This document shows, piece by piece, positions 43,462 through 54,986 of a stretch of 64,000 nt of DNA. The notes beneath the pieces were generated by a model. That model saw only the letters and a list, made by a program, of their open reading frames with translations. It was not told where the DNA came from and made no database searches. Position 1 is the first letter of the stretch. The number at the start of each line of letters is the position of its first letter. The DNA comes from Thozetella sp. PMI_491 (taxonomy: Eukaryota; Ascomycota; Sordariomycetes; Chaetosphaeriales; Chaetosphaeriaceae): assembly GCA_021432635.1 (NCBI GenBank), contig MU270016.1:1684171-1748170 (forward strand), written 5' to 3'. Position numbers and translations under genes: made by a program.

Positions 43462-45387
43462 AGGATCTGAAAAAACTTTTCAGGGGAGAGTTGTCCACAA
43501 TGAGATTGCAAACTTGCTCGGGTCTGTAAGCCTGGATCCCGAGTGACTGGAAGAAAAGGTGTCTGTTCGGATTCCGGCACGCCGTTTGGTCGACAATCAT
43601 GAGGTTGGCACCTCTGGGAACATGCTCGTTCTGATTTGGAGATGCGAGGTACAAGCGCGGGGTCGTTGCCGGAACCCAGCGGCCATCTGCCAGAGGAATG
43701 ATAGGAAGCGTTTTCAGGAGAGCCAATGTGGAATCTATGTTACAAAAGATAGAGGCAACTGCAACATGCCAGGCCTCTGGTTTGAGCTGGAGGCCGCGGT
43801 CGCCTTCTGTCGCCACCCATTGGGCAAAGTCTCGGCTTAGGTCGTCAAGGGTCATTGTACGAACGCCAAGTATTGCGAGCTCCTCATGCACTTGGTCGTA
43901 GTTAAAAGCCAGCTGGTTTACACCAATACCGTGGCAGTCGAAAAGAACAGTATCCCCGTACCGAAATTGCTGAGGGACATAACAGAGCGAAGAAGGGACT
44001 TTCAGATCGATATCGGGTCCGCGGCACTTTAGCAGTGGTAGAAGGCGCAAGTTATGCACCATGTTGTTGTGGAGCGTGTCCCAGAACGGGAAATTACGCC
44101 TTTCGCGCGGGAGATATTTTGGCCATGTATAGCACAGCCCTTGTCCTTGAAGCGTTGGCATGAGTGCAAACCGCTGGATGGCTGCCACAAATGCGTTTTG
44201 CAGCCCTGCATGTAACGCATCGTTCCATGGGCTCGAACTTTCTACGCTCTCCCGGTTGGCTGTAAGTAGGAAGTCGGCTTGGATAAGGAACTGAAGAGCA
44301 CAGGGGTCAGCTTCTCGTTACAATGGATGTAGACAATGCTGAAGGATGGGGTTCGGGTCCCAGCTCATCCGATCTCACACTCTTCACACTTGCCTTGAAG
44401 CCAAAATCAGCAATGGGTAGGAATGCAAAAGCCATTTGGCTCCTTATTTCCGGATTCGCGTTATCCAGGACGGGAAACGCAAGGACCACTTCGGACGTGT
44501 TGATGCCCAGTCTTTGCTCCTCTTGTGGCAGGTTTTGGGCCCAGTAACGCACGACTACGTATTTAGTCCTCCACTCTGTTAGCCATTGACGCGTGATAAC
44601 CTCGACAGTTTCGCCCCCTAGAACGCTGTCATCTTGATTCGATTCAATCCTGTGGTGTCTTTGTACAGAGTCGTATGCGATGTCCAGTTTCTTTAGCTTT
44701 CGAAGAAATATCAGAAGCTCTGGCTGCATATTTTCTAGATCGCTTTGAATGTACTGATAGCATTGCCTGTCCCTGAGCTGCAAAAGAAACTGGGTGTGCC
44801 CAAAGTTCCGCTGCTCTGGCGGGAATGGGGCGGGAACCGGTAGGATCATGCCTATCACCTGGGTTCGATCAAACATGAATTCATAGTAGCCGCTGGAAAT
44901 TTGGACGACATTGGCCACTGTAAAGACGGACTTGAACCCGATGCCTTTCTCCCCAATGTAGCCCCTGGCACCACCTATGGGGGAGCTCTTAGTGCTGTGT
45001 CCGACTCCAGCCAGGGCGTCGATCTGCTGGAAAGTGAAGCCGACCTCGTTGCAGTCGGTACGGAAATACCAGGATCCTCCTCCATTTGCGTATAAATTTA
45101 AGGCGAAACGGGGCGTAACACCTGCTTGGAAAGTGTTGTCGTCGGCATTCTGTATTAGCTCTAGTAGAAACCGAGTAGGGGTGTGGTAGAGGTGATCGGA
45201 GAGGCTGCTTCAAGTATCAGCACCTAGCGCCGGCTACAGGCTATGATCCATACATTCTGAGCGACTCATCAAGGCTGTCCACGATAGCCGAGGGACGCAG
45301 CCCCGATCCATCCACGCCCCTATCACGCCTCAGCCTCCTTATATCATCGCGGGCTCTCTCTGGCGTATCTGCTATTGATTGACTCAT
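43451..45387 (-). CDS. Sacsin/NO VEIN-like protein with Hsp90-type ATPase fold, 3'-truncated
   Basis: Three exons: 45387-45254, 45204-44394, 44290-43451; 594 residues. The N-terminal GHKL/Hsp90-like ATPase region shows the N box RFLLELIQNADDNTF and the G2 box YIGEKGIGFKSVF, the diagnostic pair of sacsin- and NOV-type proteins. After exon 3 starts (FLIQADFLLTANRESVESS) the middle region follows with LKTLPIIPLADGRWVPA. Fungal members are usually over 1000 residues; this frame ends at FFRSWCC next to transposon-like sequence, so it is probably truncated and may not be functional. The 103 bp second intron uses a GC donor (GCAAGT at 44393), the only choice that keeps frame and the conserved GFKFLIQADF joint. 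A role in chaperone-like or stress functions is inference. Confidence 0.8.
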
Positions 45388-46618
45388 GATTTCTTAGCCC
45401 TTTAAAGAAAAATGAGATAATGGAGGTGAACGCTACTTTGATGCTAAAAGTGCATCGGACTGTAGCGTCGAGGCGCAGTGAAGATTTTCTTTCCAACTTT
45501 GTAGCGGGAACTCTCAAGAAGATAATGTATAATAGTAGTGCGATAGAGGCAGCCTTCGAATTGGCTCTAGCCGCCAGCGATTGTATCTTGAAACTCTGGA
45601 GAACCAACATGTTTGGGGCGTCCAGCAAGCGAAGCCCAGCGGGCCAATCAGAGCACCTAGCAGAGACAGGGTATACGTCTACGCCAACATAATTATTATT
45701 TCTCATTTTAGAGGAGAAAATAGAGACGACATGAGAGGGGGGAAAATCCGAAGTTATGACGTATAATTTTCTCAACCACGGGTTGTGGTGACGTCTCGTA
45801 TAATCTAGTATCTAGATGTGGCGCCCCCCACCTAGAACTCTTGTTTGGTTGCGAGCACAGCGACCAATGAAATCTATGGTGCATCCCCTAATACATGCCC
45901 GTCACTGCAATTTCTGGCCTCCTCTAGAGCGGTCAAGGCGGCCGGAACCATATTACAAGCGGCCTCAGCCAGAGCTTCGACCCAGATCTTCTCAATGTCG
46001 GGGCTCTAGCTTGGAGCGTAAGCTGTTGGCTTCGCGGTAGTCATCGCGTCGGACTTGATGCATGCGGCTCATACGAATATGTGCTATAGAAGAAGTGCAG
46101 TTGATCTGGAACTAAAAGGTGGGATGCGATCGGCCGTCTAGGAAAAGCTTGCTGGATAAAATGTTCGGAGCCTCGTGGGCAGTGTGACGTTGTCCTGAGC
46201 TTACTGCCTGAGTGTGGGATCTTTCAGCCGCACGCGGCTGCTGCAACCTCAAAAGGTCAAATAGGAGCTTACAATAGTTAATCTAATTATATCTCCTTAT
46301 TGCTCATATTTGTGGCCAGCAGCCAAGTACATTCAATGCGAGATACATAGCCCAATCAGCAGTCTCATTGGTATACTACGTGCTGCGAGACGCCTAGCCG
46401 ACCACCAGTTGCTGCTAAGTCCTTGACCAGAGCCGACCGACTCATTGATCCACGAACTAGGACTTAGAATGGCTTTCGTAAGGCGAGTCTCTTGCTGCCA
46501 GCCGCCAGCATATTATGCCCAGCACGGAAAATGGACCACTACTCTTTATCAGACTTCTGGTGCCTCCCAACATACGCACTTGATTGTTTACTAGCAAAGA
46601 TGAGAAATATCTGACCAT
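45388..46618. other. Intergenic
   Basis: 1.2 kb without a supported gene. Short frames (for example 45420-45692) lack domains and are interrupted by stops in alternative frames. Confidence 0.5.
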
Positions 46619-47365
46619 TTAAAGGAGTAGGAAAGTGGAGACGCCCATGGCACTAAGGAGGCCGAAGGTAGTTATTGCCTTGATATTGTGAGTACGGCCT
46701 GCACTCTGTTGACAAGTCCCGGTCGCGGCTGCCATATTCTCCGCCCTGGCGGTGATTTCAACATTGTAACGGTAGTAAGTAGCCCCCGTAAGCGTTAAAC
46801 TTGTCGATATGGTTGTAAGTGCGGTGCCGAACCCTGTTACGGCTTCCGTCGCCTGGCAGTCGGCCGCTGTCTTGCCCTTCAAGGAGCAGGTAGCCTTAGC
46901 ATTGAGGGTGAGATTATAGCCGAGGGTACTAGCTACAACTCGTTCGGTAGCTTCGTAAAAAGAGTCGCCTTCAGTGACGGTTGCCAGCTAAAAAAACCTC
47001 GTTAGCTTCTTCCTCCGGTGACCGGTGACTCTGGTTGGGTAACAGACTTCGACATCAGTGCCGCAAACTTTCATGCCTTCAAAGTCAGGCCCATCCGTGC
47101 ACTGAGCCACGTATACGGTCTGGTCTGCGCATGCGGTCACGATTGAAGCCGCCCATTTCGTGTCTGGGCTGAAGCTGTCGAGGAACAAGTTTACGGTGTA
47201 GTTAGAAGGGCTAGAATTGTTCCTCGCAACAAGACCTGGGTGTATGCCACGTTGCTGTTTGCCATCATTCTGCGCGTCATGCTGGCGGAACATGGCAAAC
47301 GCCGGACCGAACGAAGTGGAGTCCAGTACATCTCGTAGAGAGGCGGCATCGATATCAACCCTCAT
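46619..47365 (-). CDS. Fungal cell-surface protein, probably GPI-anchored
   Basis: Two exons (47365-47030 and 46987-46619) joined by a short 42 bp intron with a GCTAAC branch and a T-rich acceptor; 234 residues. The middle reads like a family of fungal secreted wall proteins: NYTVNLFLDSFSPDTKWAAS, TVYVAQCTDGPDFEGMKVC, then a Thr-rich TLTLTGATYYRYNVEITARA and Cys-containing segments (LNAKATCSLKGKTAADC). The C-terminus is hydrophobic (ITTFGLLSAMGVSTFLLL), as in GPI-anchored proteins. The N-terminus (MRVDIDAASLRDVLDSTSFG) is not a signal peptide, so a first exon is missing, the start is wrong, or the gene is damaged. The donor GTCACC is unusual; GTCTGT at 47044 is an alternative. Confidence 0.6.
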
Positions 47366-48472
47366 CGTGATTCTTTTCGTGATAAGCTGTCGTTGTATTT
47401 CAATACTTGCGTCGGCATGTTTGTCTTCTTACAGCGGCCCAGGGTGTTACGCTCTTTTTAAGCTTTATCCTGCACTTTTGGCGGCCCTGGCCCTTTCCCA
47501 ATCCACCAACAGCATTATCTTTATCAGCTATAAAGCAGGACTGATAGGCCGGTAGGCATAAAACTGTTGGTTCCAGGATACAGAAGTATAGGCCAAAGAG
47601 GAAGGGACAGGGCGGCTATTTTCAGTCGATTGTTGGCTGTGTTAGCTCTCTAAAACGTCAAGGCCGTGTGGCGGCCGCGAGGCGGCCGCAACATCTTGCC
47701 ACTACCACTGAAAGGGGCACCCAACGACGGCATTTATCATGGGCTAGTGAGGAGTTTCAGAAATGTATGTTGGTGTATTCACCCTATTCTTCGATCTCAA
47801 TTTACTCGGTCTTTCCCGACATAGCCTCCGCGGAAACCAGAGAGCTGCAGATAGGCCTGTGTTGGCCACATGCTCTTCCCCTTAAACACTACTCGAAAGC
47901 CGGCAACCAGTCAGCTCCCTGTGTCGGCCGCATGTAAAGTGACCAATGCGTTTTCGATCCAGCCCTCAGCGCCGTCGCCGCACCCTGAGGGTGAAGAGCA
48001 AGGGGTTCGTCGGTTCTTGTCAAGCCATTCACGCCTACCTCATTAATCAGGGTCCTTGCAGATGGCCGTGCAGTCCACTCGATGTTTGTGACGCTCAAGA
48101 ACGGAACGATTAAGATCGTGTGACGTCATCCGCGAGCCCCAATTGCGCTCAAATGTGAAACCATACCGCAGACTTGAGCGTTGTATCAAGCCCGTGAAGC
48201 AGCGGGTGTAGTCGGCCGGTAGCGGCCGCTAGCAGTTATACGGAGTCCAGTCGATAAGCTTTGCGTCGTGGTCTTATCGCTGTGGCTCCTGGGCTTTCAC
48301 GCCTAGCCCTGGCGCTCCCGTTACTTTCCCTTCGTGAGACAGCGCCCAAAGCGGAGCGAGCCCCGCCATTGCACGTGGTCACCCCCAAGCCGCGCCCTGC
48401 CTTACCTCACTCACCAGCTTGAACCTGCAAATCCCCCAGGTGAAAGCATCCAACATCCAGTCTCGCCAAAAA
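47366..48472. other. Intergenic
   Basis: No supported gene. Contains two GCGGCCGC words at 47671-47692 and one near 48225, and GATA elements close to the URC4 gene (separate entry). Confidence 0.5.
48253..48278. promoter_or_regulatory. Paired GATA-type sites upstream of URC4
   Basis: GATAAG at 48253-48258 and its reverse complement CTTATC at 48273-48278, 195-220 bases before the URC4 ATG. Opposed HGATAR pairs are the favoured targets of AreA/Nit2 nitrogen regulators. This is inference from motif and gene function; single hexamers are common by chance. Confidence 0.35.
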
Positions 48473-49949
48473 ATGTCTTCCGAGATCGATTATCTCCTTT
48501 CCCTCCAGGCTGTCCGGGAGCGGTCAGCTCGGGTGTTCAAGTTCGCGGAGCAAGGTGCCCTCAACCACTTCCATTACGACCCCAACCGCTTACAGGACGT
48601 GGCCGACTTCGTCGTGCGGGTCATCTCGGTACGGTCTCCGTCCCGATGCCGTGACTCCGGGCGCCTTCCGGACTAACCGTGATGGAATCGAAGCGCGATT
48701 TCGGCCCAGATAGGTACCACGAGATCCCCCCGCACGGAAGGTGGCAGCACTTCGACATTGGCGGTGTAGATCGCGTCTCTGCGTTCCTCGGTGAGCTCCA
48801 AGGCGACGACAAGAAGGATCAAACCAAGGCGCTCCTGGATCTCTTCTTCGTCTCAGTCCTCCTAGACGCCGGCGCGGGACACGAATGGCGCTTCACCGAG
48901 CCTGGCACGGACCAGCAGTATGCACGCTCCGAGGGCATAGCCGTCGCTTCTTTGTACATGTTCAAAACTGGTGCATTCTCCTCCAAGCCGGATGTGCCAT
49001 ACACCGTGGATGGTATTGATAATATTATCCTCTTCTTCCTCCCACCGGGCTAGGCTCACCCACTACATAGGCCAGGGGCTCGCCAACCTCGATCGTGATA
49101 GCTTCCTCGCAAGCTTCCAGATTTCATCCGAGAACCCGATGCTCGGCATTGACTCCCGTCTTCAGCTCCTCCGTGATGTCGGCAAGTCTCTTCTCTCCCT
49201 TCCGGAGATCTTTGGTCCGGAGGGACGCCCTGGAAATCTCGTGGGTAGGTTCTATGTGCCACACAGCTCTCTTGGAAACGAGGCTAACTATGATCGTACT
49301 CTCACCAGATTATCTAGTCAACTCTGCTGGGGACTCGCAACTTCTGGACTATGCTAAGTTGTGGTCGAGCCTTCAAAAAGTTCTCATCCCTGCTTGGCCC
49401 AAGACGAGGACTCATATCGACGGCCACCCGGTGGGAGATGCCTGGCCGTTGGAGCTGCTTAAGCAGGCTGCAGCTGAGCGCGGCCAGGTCGGCGAGGCGG
49501 CATCGATTCAGCCGTTTCACAAACTCACCCAATGGCTCGCCTACTCTCTGACCGTCCCTTTCATGAGGATCATGGGCCTGAACTGGACAAACATGGAGCT
49601 CGGAACCGGCCTGCCTGAGTACAGAAACGGGGGCCTCTTTGTGGATCTCAAGGTCTTGCAGCTTAAGGAGGAGACCCTGCTCGTCGGCCAGAAGGCCTCT
49701 GGCGAGGAGCTTCCCTTGTTCGATGCCACGAGTGATGTGATTGTCGAATGGCGCGCGATGACAGTAGCACTGTTGGACCTGTTGCATCAAGTCATCCAGG
49801 AGAGGTTTGAGAAGCAAGGCGTGAAGCTCACCATGGCTCAGATGCTGGAGGCAGGCAGCTGGAAGTCTGGGCGGGAGCTGGCGGCCTTGCACAGGCCGGC
49901 CACAAAATCCAGTCCCATCTTGATCGATGGTGACGGGACTTTGTTCTAG
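48473..49949 (+). CDS. URC4: URC4/urg3 family protein (DUF1688), uracil catabolism
   Basis: Four exons: 48473-48628, 48694-49012, 49071-49244, 49309-49949; 429 residues, the usual length. The N-terminus MSSEIDYLLSLQAVRERSAR and NHFHYDPNRLQDVADFVVRV, then IPPHGRWQHFDIGGVDR, match DUF1688 (known in bacteria as SLLSxxAVRER ... IPPHSRWRHFxxGGVDR). Further blocks: KALLDLFFVSVLLDAGAGHE (substrate-side helix), EGIAVASLYMFKTGAFSS, and YRNGGLFVDLKVL. URC4 takes part in the URC route of uracil breakdown in yeasts and bacteria, with URC1; its exact chemistry is not established. It is followed 1.2 kb downstream by a Dal5-family permease. Splice donors here are all canonical GTA(C/T/G). Confidence 0.9.
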
Positions 49950-51110
49950 AGTGGTAGAGTAAATGGGGCACGAATATCTAGCGCCAAGTTAATGGTGTAG
50001 CTACAACGGCAGTCTTGCTAAACACGCTGTTGCATCCAAGAATATACACTTAGTAGCACACCCGGCCAGTGAGTTCTTTTTCCTGCAAATGCACTTCATC
50101 GGCCTTAACTATGGTTAGCAGATTGCTCGCGTATCTCTCGTAGCTTAACGGCTTTAATAAACTAAGCTGAAAACAGTACTCTACCCCTTGCATACGGACC
50201 CTTCCCCAAAGCCACCAGATCCCTCTCTTTCGGATAGTCAAACATGCTTGAACAGGGCATATTCTGCAAATTTGTGAGCTTTTCATAAATCCGTTTCAAG
50301 TTTTACCAAAAAATATGTCTTTAGCGTCGCCGACAGCTGAATCCGAAATTTGGGCCGTCTGTCGTCACATACCCCAGCATTGTATTTTCGCTGACTACCT
50401 AAGGTAATCAGCCAGGCAAATATTGGGAATTGGGTGAGATTCGCTAGAAACTACTAGACCGCTTTCTTCTATATACCGAAAATAGAAGAGGCCAGAGGTA
50501 TTTGGGGGTTTTAAACGCAACACGCCCAGAACACTCCTGGTAAGCAAGTAGGTAGCGTCTTCCCAAGAAGTACGGCCAATAGACGGAGTATGAAACACAT
50601 TTTAATCTCTAGAGCCTCTCACTAACAAGATGCGTGAATAGTGAGCGAGACGGTCGTGGTGGCGTAAAGCGGAGCCGTAGATGGTGTGCTCGAGCTAGAA
50701 CTCATCTTACGGGTCCGCGGCACTGGCGATGGACATAGGAGCAACAACTACGGCAATCCAACGGCAATAACCCCGGGCCTATTCCCCGAGGCGGTTTAGG
50801 TTACGTACTGCTGCTATCTAACCTCCACCAAATGTATCCCTTTCCGATAGCTTGGGATCACCTCTCAGTGCCTGGCAGGGGTGCTGGAACAATTTATGCA
50901 CGAAAAGATGCCATCACTTGCGGTGAGATTCATTGGCTATCATTCCAGCTAGCCCGGATTTACTAGATGAGCAGCAAGCAGCTATCCGTATATATACCCC
51001 GAAAGCCGCTCCGACACTGTGGAAGAATATGGTGTCTTCACATCGCTCAGCCTTCATCCCCACGGCCCGCCCAACAATCTACTAGGTTTTCTTGTAGTCA
51101 AGTAGCAGAA
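49950..51110. other. Intergenic
   Basis: No firm gene. On the minus strand 50050-50604 has two open frames with coding-like composition (for example CRICPVQACLTIRKRGIWW and GVEYCFQLSLLKPLSYERYA). An ATG at about 50603 opens a hydrophobic start MCFILRLLAVLLGKT, so a small secreted gene or a decayed gene is possible, but I could not assemble exons. Confidence 0.4.
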
Positions 51111-53307
51111 ATGCCTAACATATCGCAAACTAATTACCCTCATGGACTAGCTGTGGACGAGAAGTTAGCTGAGCCACCGGAGCCCGCCGTTTTCGACAAG
51201 AATGAGACCACGACGTCTTCCGAGACTGAGAACGGGGAACCTTTTGTGGTGAAGAACGGCGACGAAGCTGGCAGGGTAAGAATTCAGACTATGTTAACTC
51301 TTGACTCGAAATATATATAGCTTCTCACTAAAAATCTCAGTTTCTACGCGACTATGATGTGGCAGCTATCGTTGCCGAAGCCACTGATGACTACCGAGCA
51401 ATTGTCCGAAAAATCGACTTTTTCGTTCTTCCTCTGCTCTTCGGTACCTACGCTCTTCAAAATATCGATAAAAGCTGCCTCGGATACGCCGCCGTGTTTA
51501 CCCTTAGCAAAGATCTAGGGCTGGTTGGCACTGAGTAGTAAGTACTAGCGACGCCAACTGCACCTTTCGACCTACTCTGCCCCCGAAACTGACCCGAGTT
51601 TTGGATTCAGCCAATGGCTAGCTTCTCTCTTCTACTTCGGCTATCTCGTCTGCGAGTATCCCACGACACTGCTCTCCCAAAAGTTCCCTATTGGTCGCTT
51701 CATTGGGGTTGCTATTTCGGCAAGTCTACTCCAGTTGCCAAATCAATCATCCCTGTCGTCTCCTTCTAGCTAATGCTTCTTGCTCGCCCCTTAGCTCTGG
51801 GGAAGCATTCTTGTGGCAACAACAGGCGCCGAGAACTTTTCGGGCATGGCAGCCCTGCGATTTCTGCTTGGTGCCCTTGAGTCGCTGATCACGCCAACTT
51901 TCATCGTTATCGTAAGACATCGCACGCTCGGGGCGGGCTTCGAGTTCACTGACTGTGGCATATTTAGAATGGCATGTACTACACTCGGAAAGAGCAGGTG
52001 CTGCGCACAGGTGCTTGGGCTGCGGCTAATGGTTTCGGCGCAATGATCGGGGGAATAATCGCCTGGGGTATGGGGCAAGTTGAGACGGTCGGTATATCGT
52101 CTTGGAAGGTGAGCTTATATCGCCTATACATTACCTCCATATTCTGCACTCCCGCCAACTCAAAATTCAGTATATCTTCATTATTAACGGGTCAATAACT
52201 ATTGTGTGGGGTATAACAACTTAACAGAAACTCGTTGGTTTGGTATATGTTGACAGTCATTAGGCGTTATCGTGTACTTCTTCCTGCCAACGTCGCCAAT
52301 GAAAGCACGATTTCTCACAGAAAAGCAGCGCGTGCTTGCGGTCCACCGAATTCGATCAAACAAGACCGTAGGTCCTCTCCCCAGTCAGTGATATAGACTT
52401 AGCATTAACTTGTGCGCGACACAGGGCATCTTAAATCGCAAGTTCAAGTGGTACCAAGTGGTCGAGATCCTCACGCCTTGGAGAGACCCACAAGGTCTAC
52501 TCTTGTTTCTTGCTCTATTCTGTAATGAGATCCTGAAGTCCGTCTCTCCAAACTTCTGTGGTCACCTCGTACTAATCACTCTTTGTAGCGGCGGCCTCGG
52601 TGCCTACGGTGGCTTGACCATCAAGAGCTTTGGCTTTAACTCACTCCAGACTACTCTAATCAACATTCCACAAGGATTTATCAACATGTGCTGCATATTT
52701 ACCGGTGGATGGCTTGCGCAGAAGATCCCAAACGGACGCATATGGGTAGCCATTGGCATGCTAGTTCCAACGTTTATCGGCCTTTTGTTGCAGATCATCC
52801 TACCACGGTCCAACGTCGCAGGTCTGTTGACCGGGGGTGAGTAGCCTGAACGAGTCAAGTGAGTGCTGCCCGTCTGACAAGAACGCTAGTGTATATGTTC
52901 CCTCCATACGCTACCTCTCTCTTCATCTGCCTCTCACTACCCGGGGTAAACAGCTCCGGTTATACTAAACGGATCACGCTATCGTCGACAGCGTTCCTCG
53001 GATACGCCCTCGGAAACATTTGTGGCCCTTTCATGGTGAAAGAAGGCGAGAATCCTCCTTATAGATCGGGCTTCATTGCCGATATTATTTGCATCGGTCT
53101 CCAGGGATTCTTCCTTGTTATTCTGCGCTGGCACTACGTCCGCGAGAACAAGAGGCGTGACCGGCTCCTTGATGAAGGGCAGATACAAAACGCGCTAATC
53201 GATGAGTTCGCGGACAAGACAGATCTGGAGCTTCCTGGGTTCCGATATGTGGTGAGTCATGTCTTCTAGCATAGAGAAATCGAACTGACGATAGCAATTA
53301 GCTGTGA
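51111..53307 (+). CDS. Dal5/allantoate permease-family MFS transporter
   Basis: Eleven exons (introns 51276-51340, 51538-51610, 51720-51794, 51912-51967, 52109-52170, 52211-52263, 52368-52424, 52538-52588, 52837-52889, 53252-53301), 533 residues, the usual size of ACS-family (anion:cation symporter) permeases. Family blocks: RKIDFFVLPLLFGTYALQNIDK, then EYQWLASLFYFGYLVCEYP, MAALRFLLGALESLITPTF, MYYTRKEQVLRTGAWAAANG, and a GHTKK-like loop (SGYTKRITLSSTAFLGYALG). The last exon is six bases, coding Leu-stop after FRYV, giving the typical FRYVL end. The third intron needs a GC donor; the eighth uses GTCCGT. Substrates in the family include allantoate, ureidosuccinate, pantothenate, biotin and nicotinate; next to URC4 a pyrimidine or ureide product is plausible but unproven. 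Confidence 0.88.
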
Positions 53308-53552
53308 CTAATATCATATACTTGGCCCATATCAAGTCAAATCAAAGTGCTGAAACGCCCCCAGATCGATACTTCATTGACAGCATAGGCAGAAACAAGC
53401 TAAAATTGAAGGACAACGACAGAGCTTGCTGGAAGAAGATAGATTGTGGCCAAGAATTTCTAGATACTCCCAAGAAAAAAAATTACTAGATTCTTCCTGA
53501 CGACCGACGCTCATCTCGGAGACATGTTTCTACGATAGTAGAATTAAATCCA

Positions 53553-54986
53553 TTAAATACGATACTGACTGGCTATCAAGCTTCCAACGACCGTCAGCGA
53601 CAGTATAGGCGATATGAGGTACGATATCTATCTCATGAATGTCAGTGTTGCAACGTGCGTAAATTTTCCTTGGGACGGTATGTTGCGCACCGTGAGTATC
53701 TTTGAGATATTGGCTTCGTCTTCTTCTCCGCCGTCGCTTACTTGAATCAACGTGATCAGCTTCATCGCCGGAGGCCCCGTCGGCATCAGCATCAAGGCAA
53801 ACCATAGAATAGGATCGGCGGGTAAGAGATCCGGGTTGGAAGCCAGAAAATAGACAGTGAATATCGATAAAACTGGCCACAACGCGAACCTCACAAATAA
53901 GATGAACAGGACCGTAACCCATGGTAGCTTCCGCTGGCTGTCATGGCTCTCTCGCGTCGCTTTCATTGACGAGTACAGAGACACCCCGGCCACGACGACT
54001 GGAAGAGGCACAAAAAGGCTCCCAATAGTCTTGAGAGATGCTGTCAGCCATGCAGTGAAGATGCCGCCGTCTTCGGTGTTATTAAAAAAGGCTCGGTGCA
54101 GGGGCGGTGTAAGACCAATCGCAACCCCGATCGCAGCTCCCAGCAGAGGAGCGTTGAAGAAGTCTGACAGAAACAAAAGCCACCACTTTAGTCTTGGGCT
54201 GAGCTTGGTCCATCTCCTCTTGGGGACGAAGGAGGCGCGCCTATCTACTGAAGTCCGGCGACTTGGGATTGTAGAAAGCTTCCGGGTAGAGGGGAAGAAC
54301 GAGTTCCTTCGGCTGGATGGGAATGGGTTGATGAACTGAGCTGAATCTGTTCTCGGTGCTAAAAGCCCTGTCTCCTCGTTAACATCCCGTTGCGGCTCTT
54401 CAGAATCGTTCTGGGCAGAGTCGTTGTCATCTTTGTCCTCCTCAGCCGGCTCCGGCGCGTGCTCGGAGTCAATGAGCCGCGGGCCAACTGCGAAAGTGAG
54501 ACAACTAGAGACGGTGGCAAACACCAAGAAATAAGATTTCGCACGCTCGATCGCTGCCTTTGTGGTCTCATCAGTTACGATTAGAGAGCTCAGGATGCCG
54601 GTCTCGTCTAGAGCCTCGATGAGCAGGAGCGGGTAGCTCGTCGTATTATTGAACATGAGAGCTACTGTTACCCAATCCGGCATCCCGAAGAGTAAATGGG
54701 CGAGGACACCGATCAGGAACGATATCAGATGGCAGATGATGGCCCAGGCGAAGACGATAAGGTAGCGGGTAGCCGAGCCGGGATGGAGTTCAGATCCGAT
54801 TTGCGTGATGAGCAGAGCGGGTAGGAACGCTCGCACACACATCTTCGAGATTGGTTTAGTATTTGCATTGCTGAGGAGCCCGAATTTGCCAGCCACAGCC
54901 CCGTAGAATATAACCAACAGGACGGAAAGGCTGGCTTGGATGGCCGCTAGGAATGACTCGAGAAGACCTAGTGGGGCCATGGCCAT
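53553..54986 (-). CDS. Auxin efflux carrier (AEC/PIN-like) family transporter
   Basis: Two exons (54986-53691 and 53627-53553), 456 residues. First ATG of the frame gives MAMAPLGLLESFLAAIQASL. PF03547-type features: N-terminal spans with VIFYGAVAGKFGLLSNANTK and FLPALLITQIGSEL, FNNTTSYPLLLIEALDETG in the third span region, then a long polar loop (residues about 185-275; acidic stretch EPAEEDKDDNDS, then Ser/Arg-rich), and a C-terminal bundle (FNAPLLGAAIGVAIGLTPPL, LWFALMLMPTGPPAMKLITL, SPILSLTVVGSLIASQ). About ten spans. In fungi these are ER or plasma-membrane transporters related to Ecm3; substrate unknown. It is convergent with the Dal5-like gene, 245 bases apart. Confidence 0.9.
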
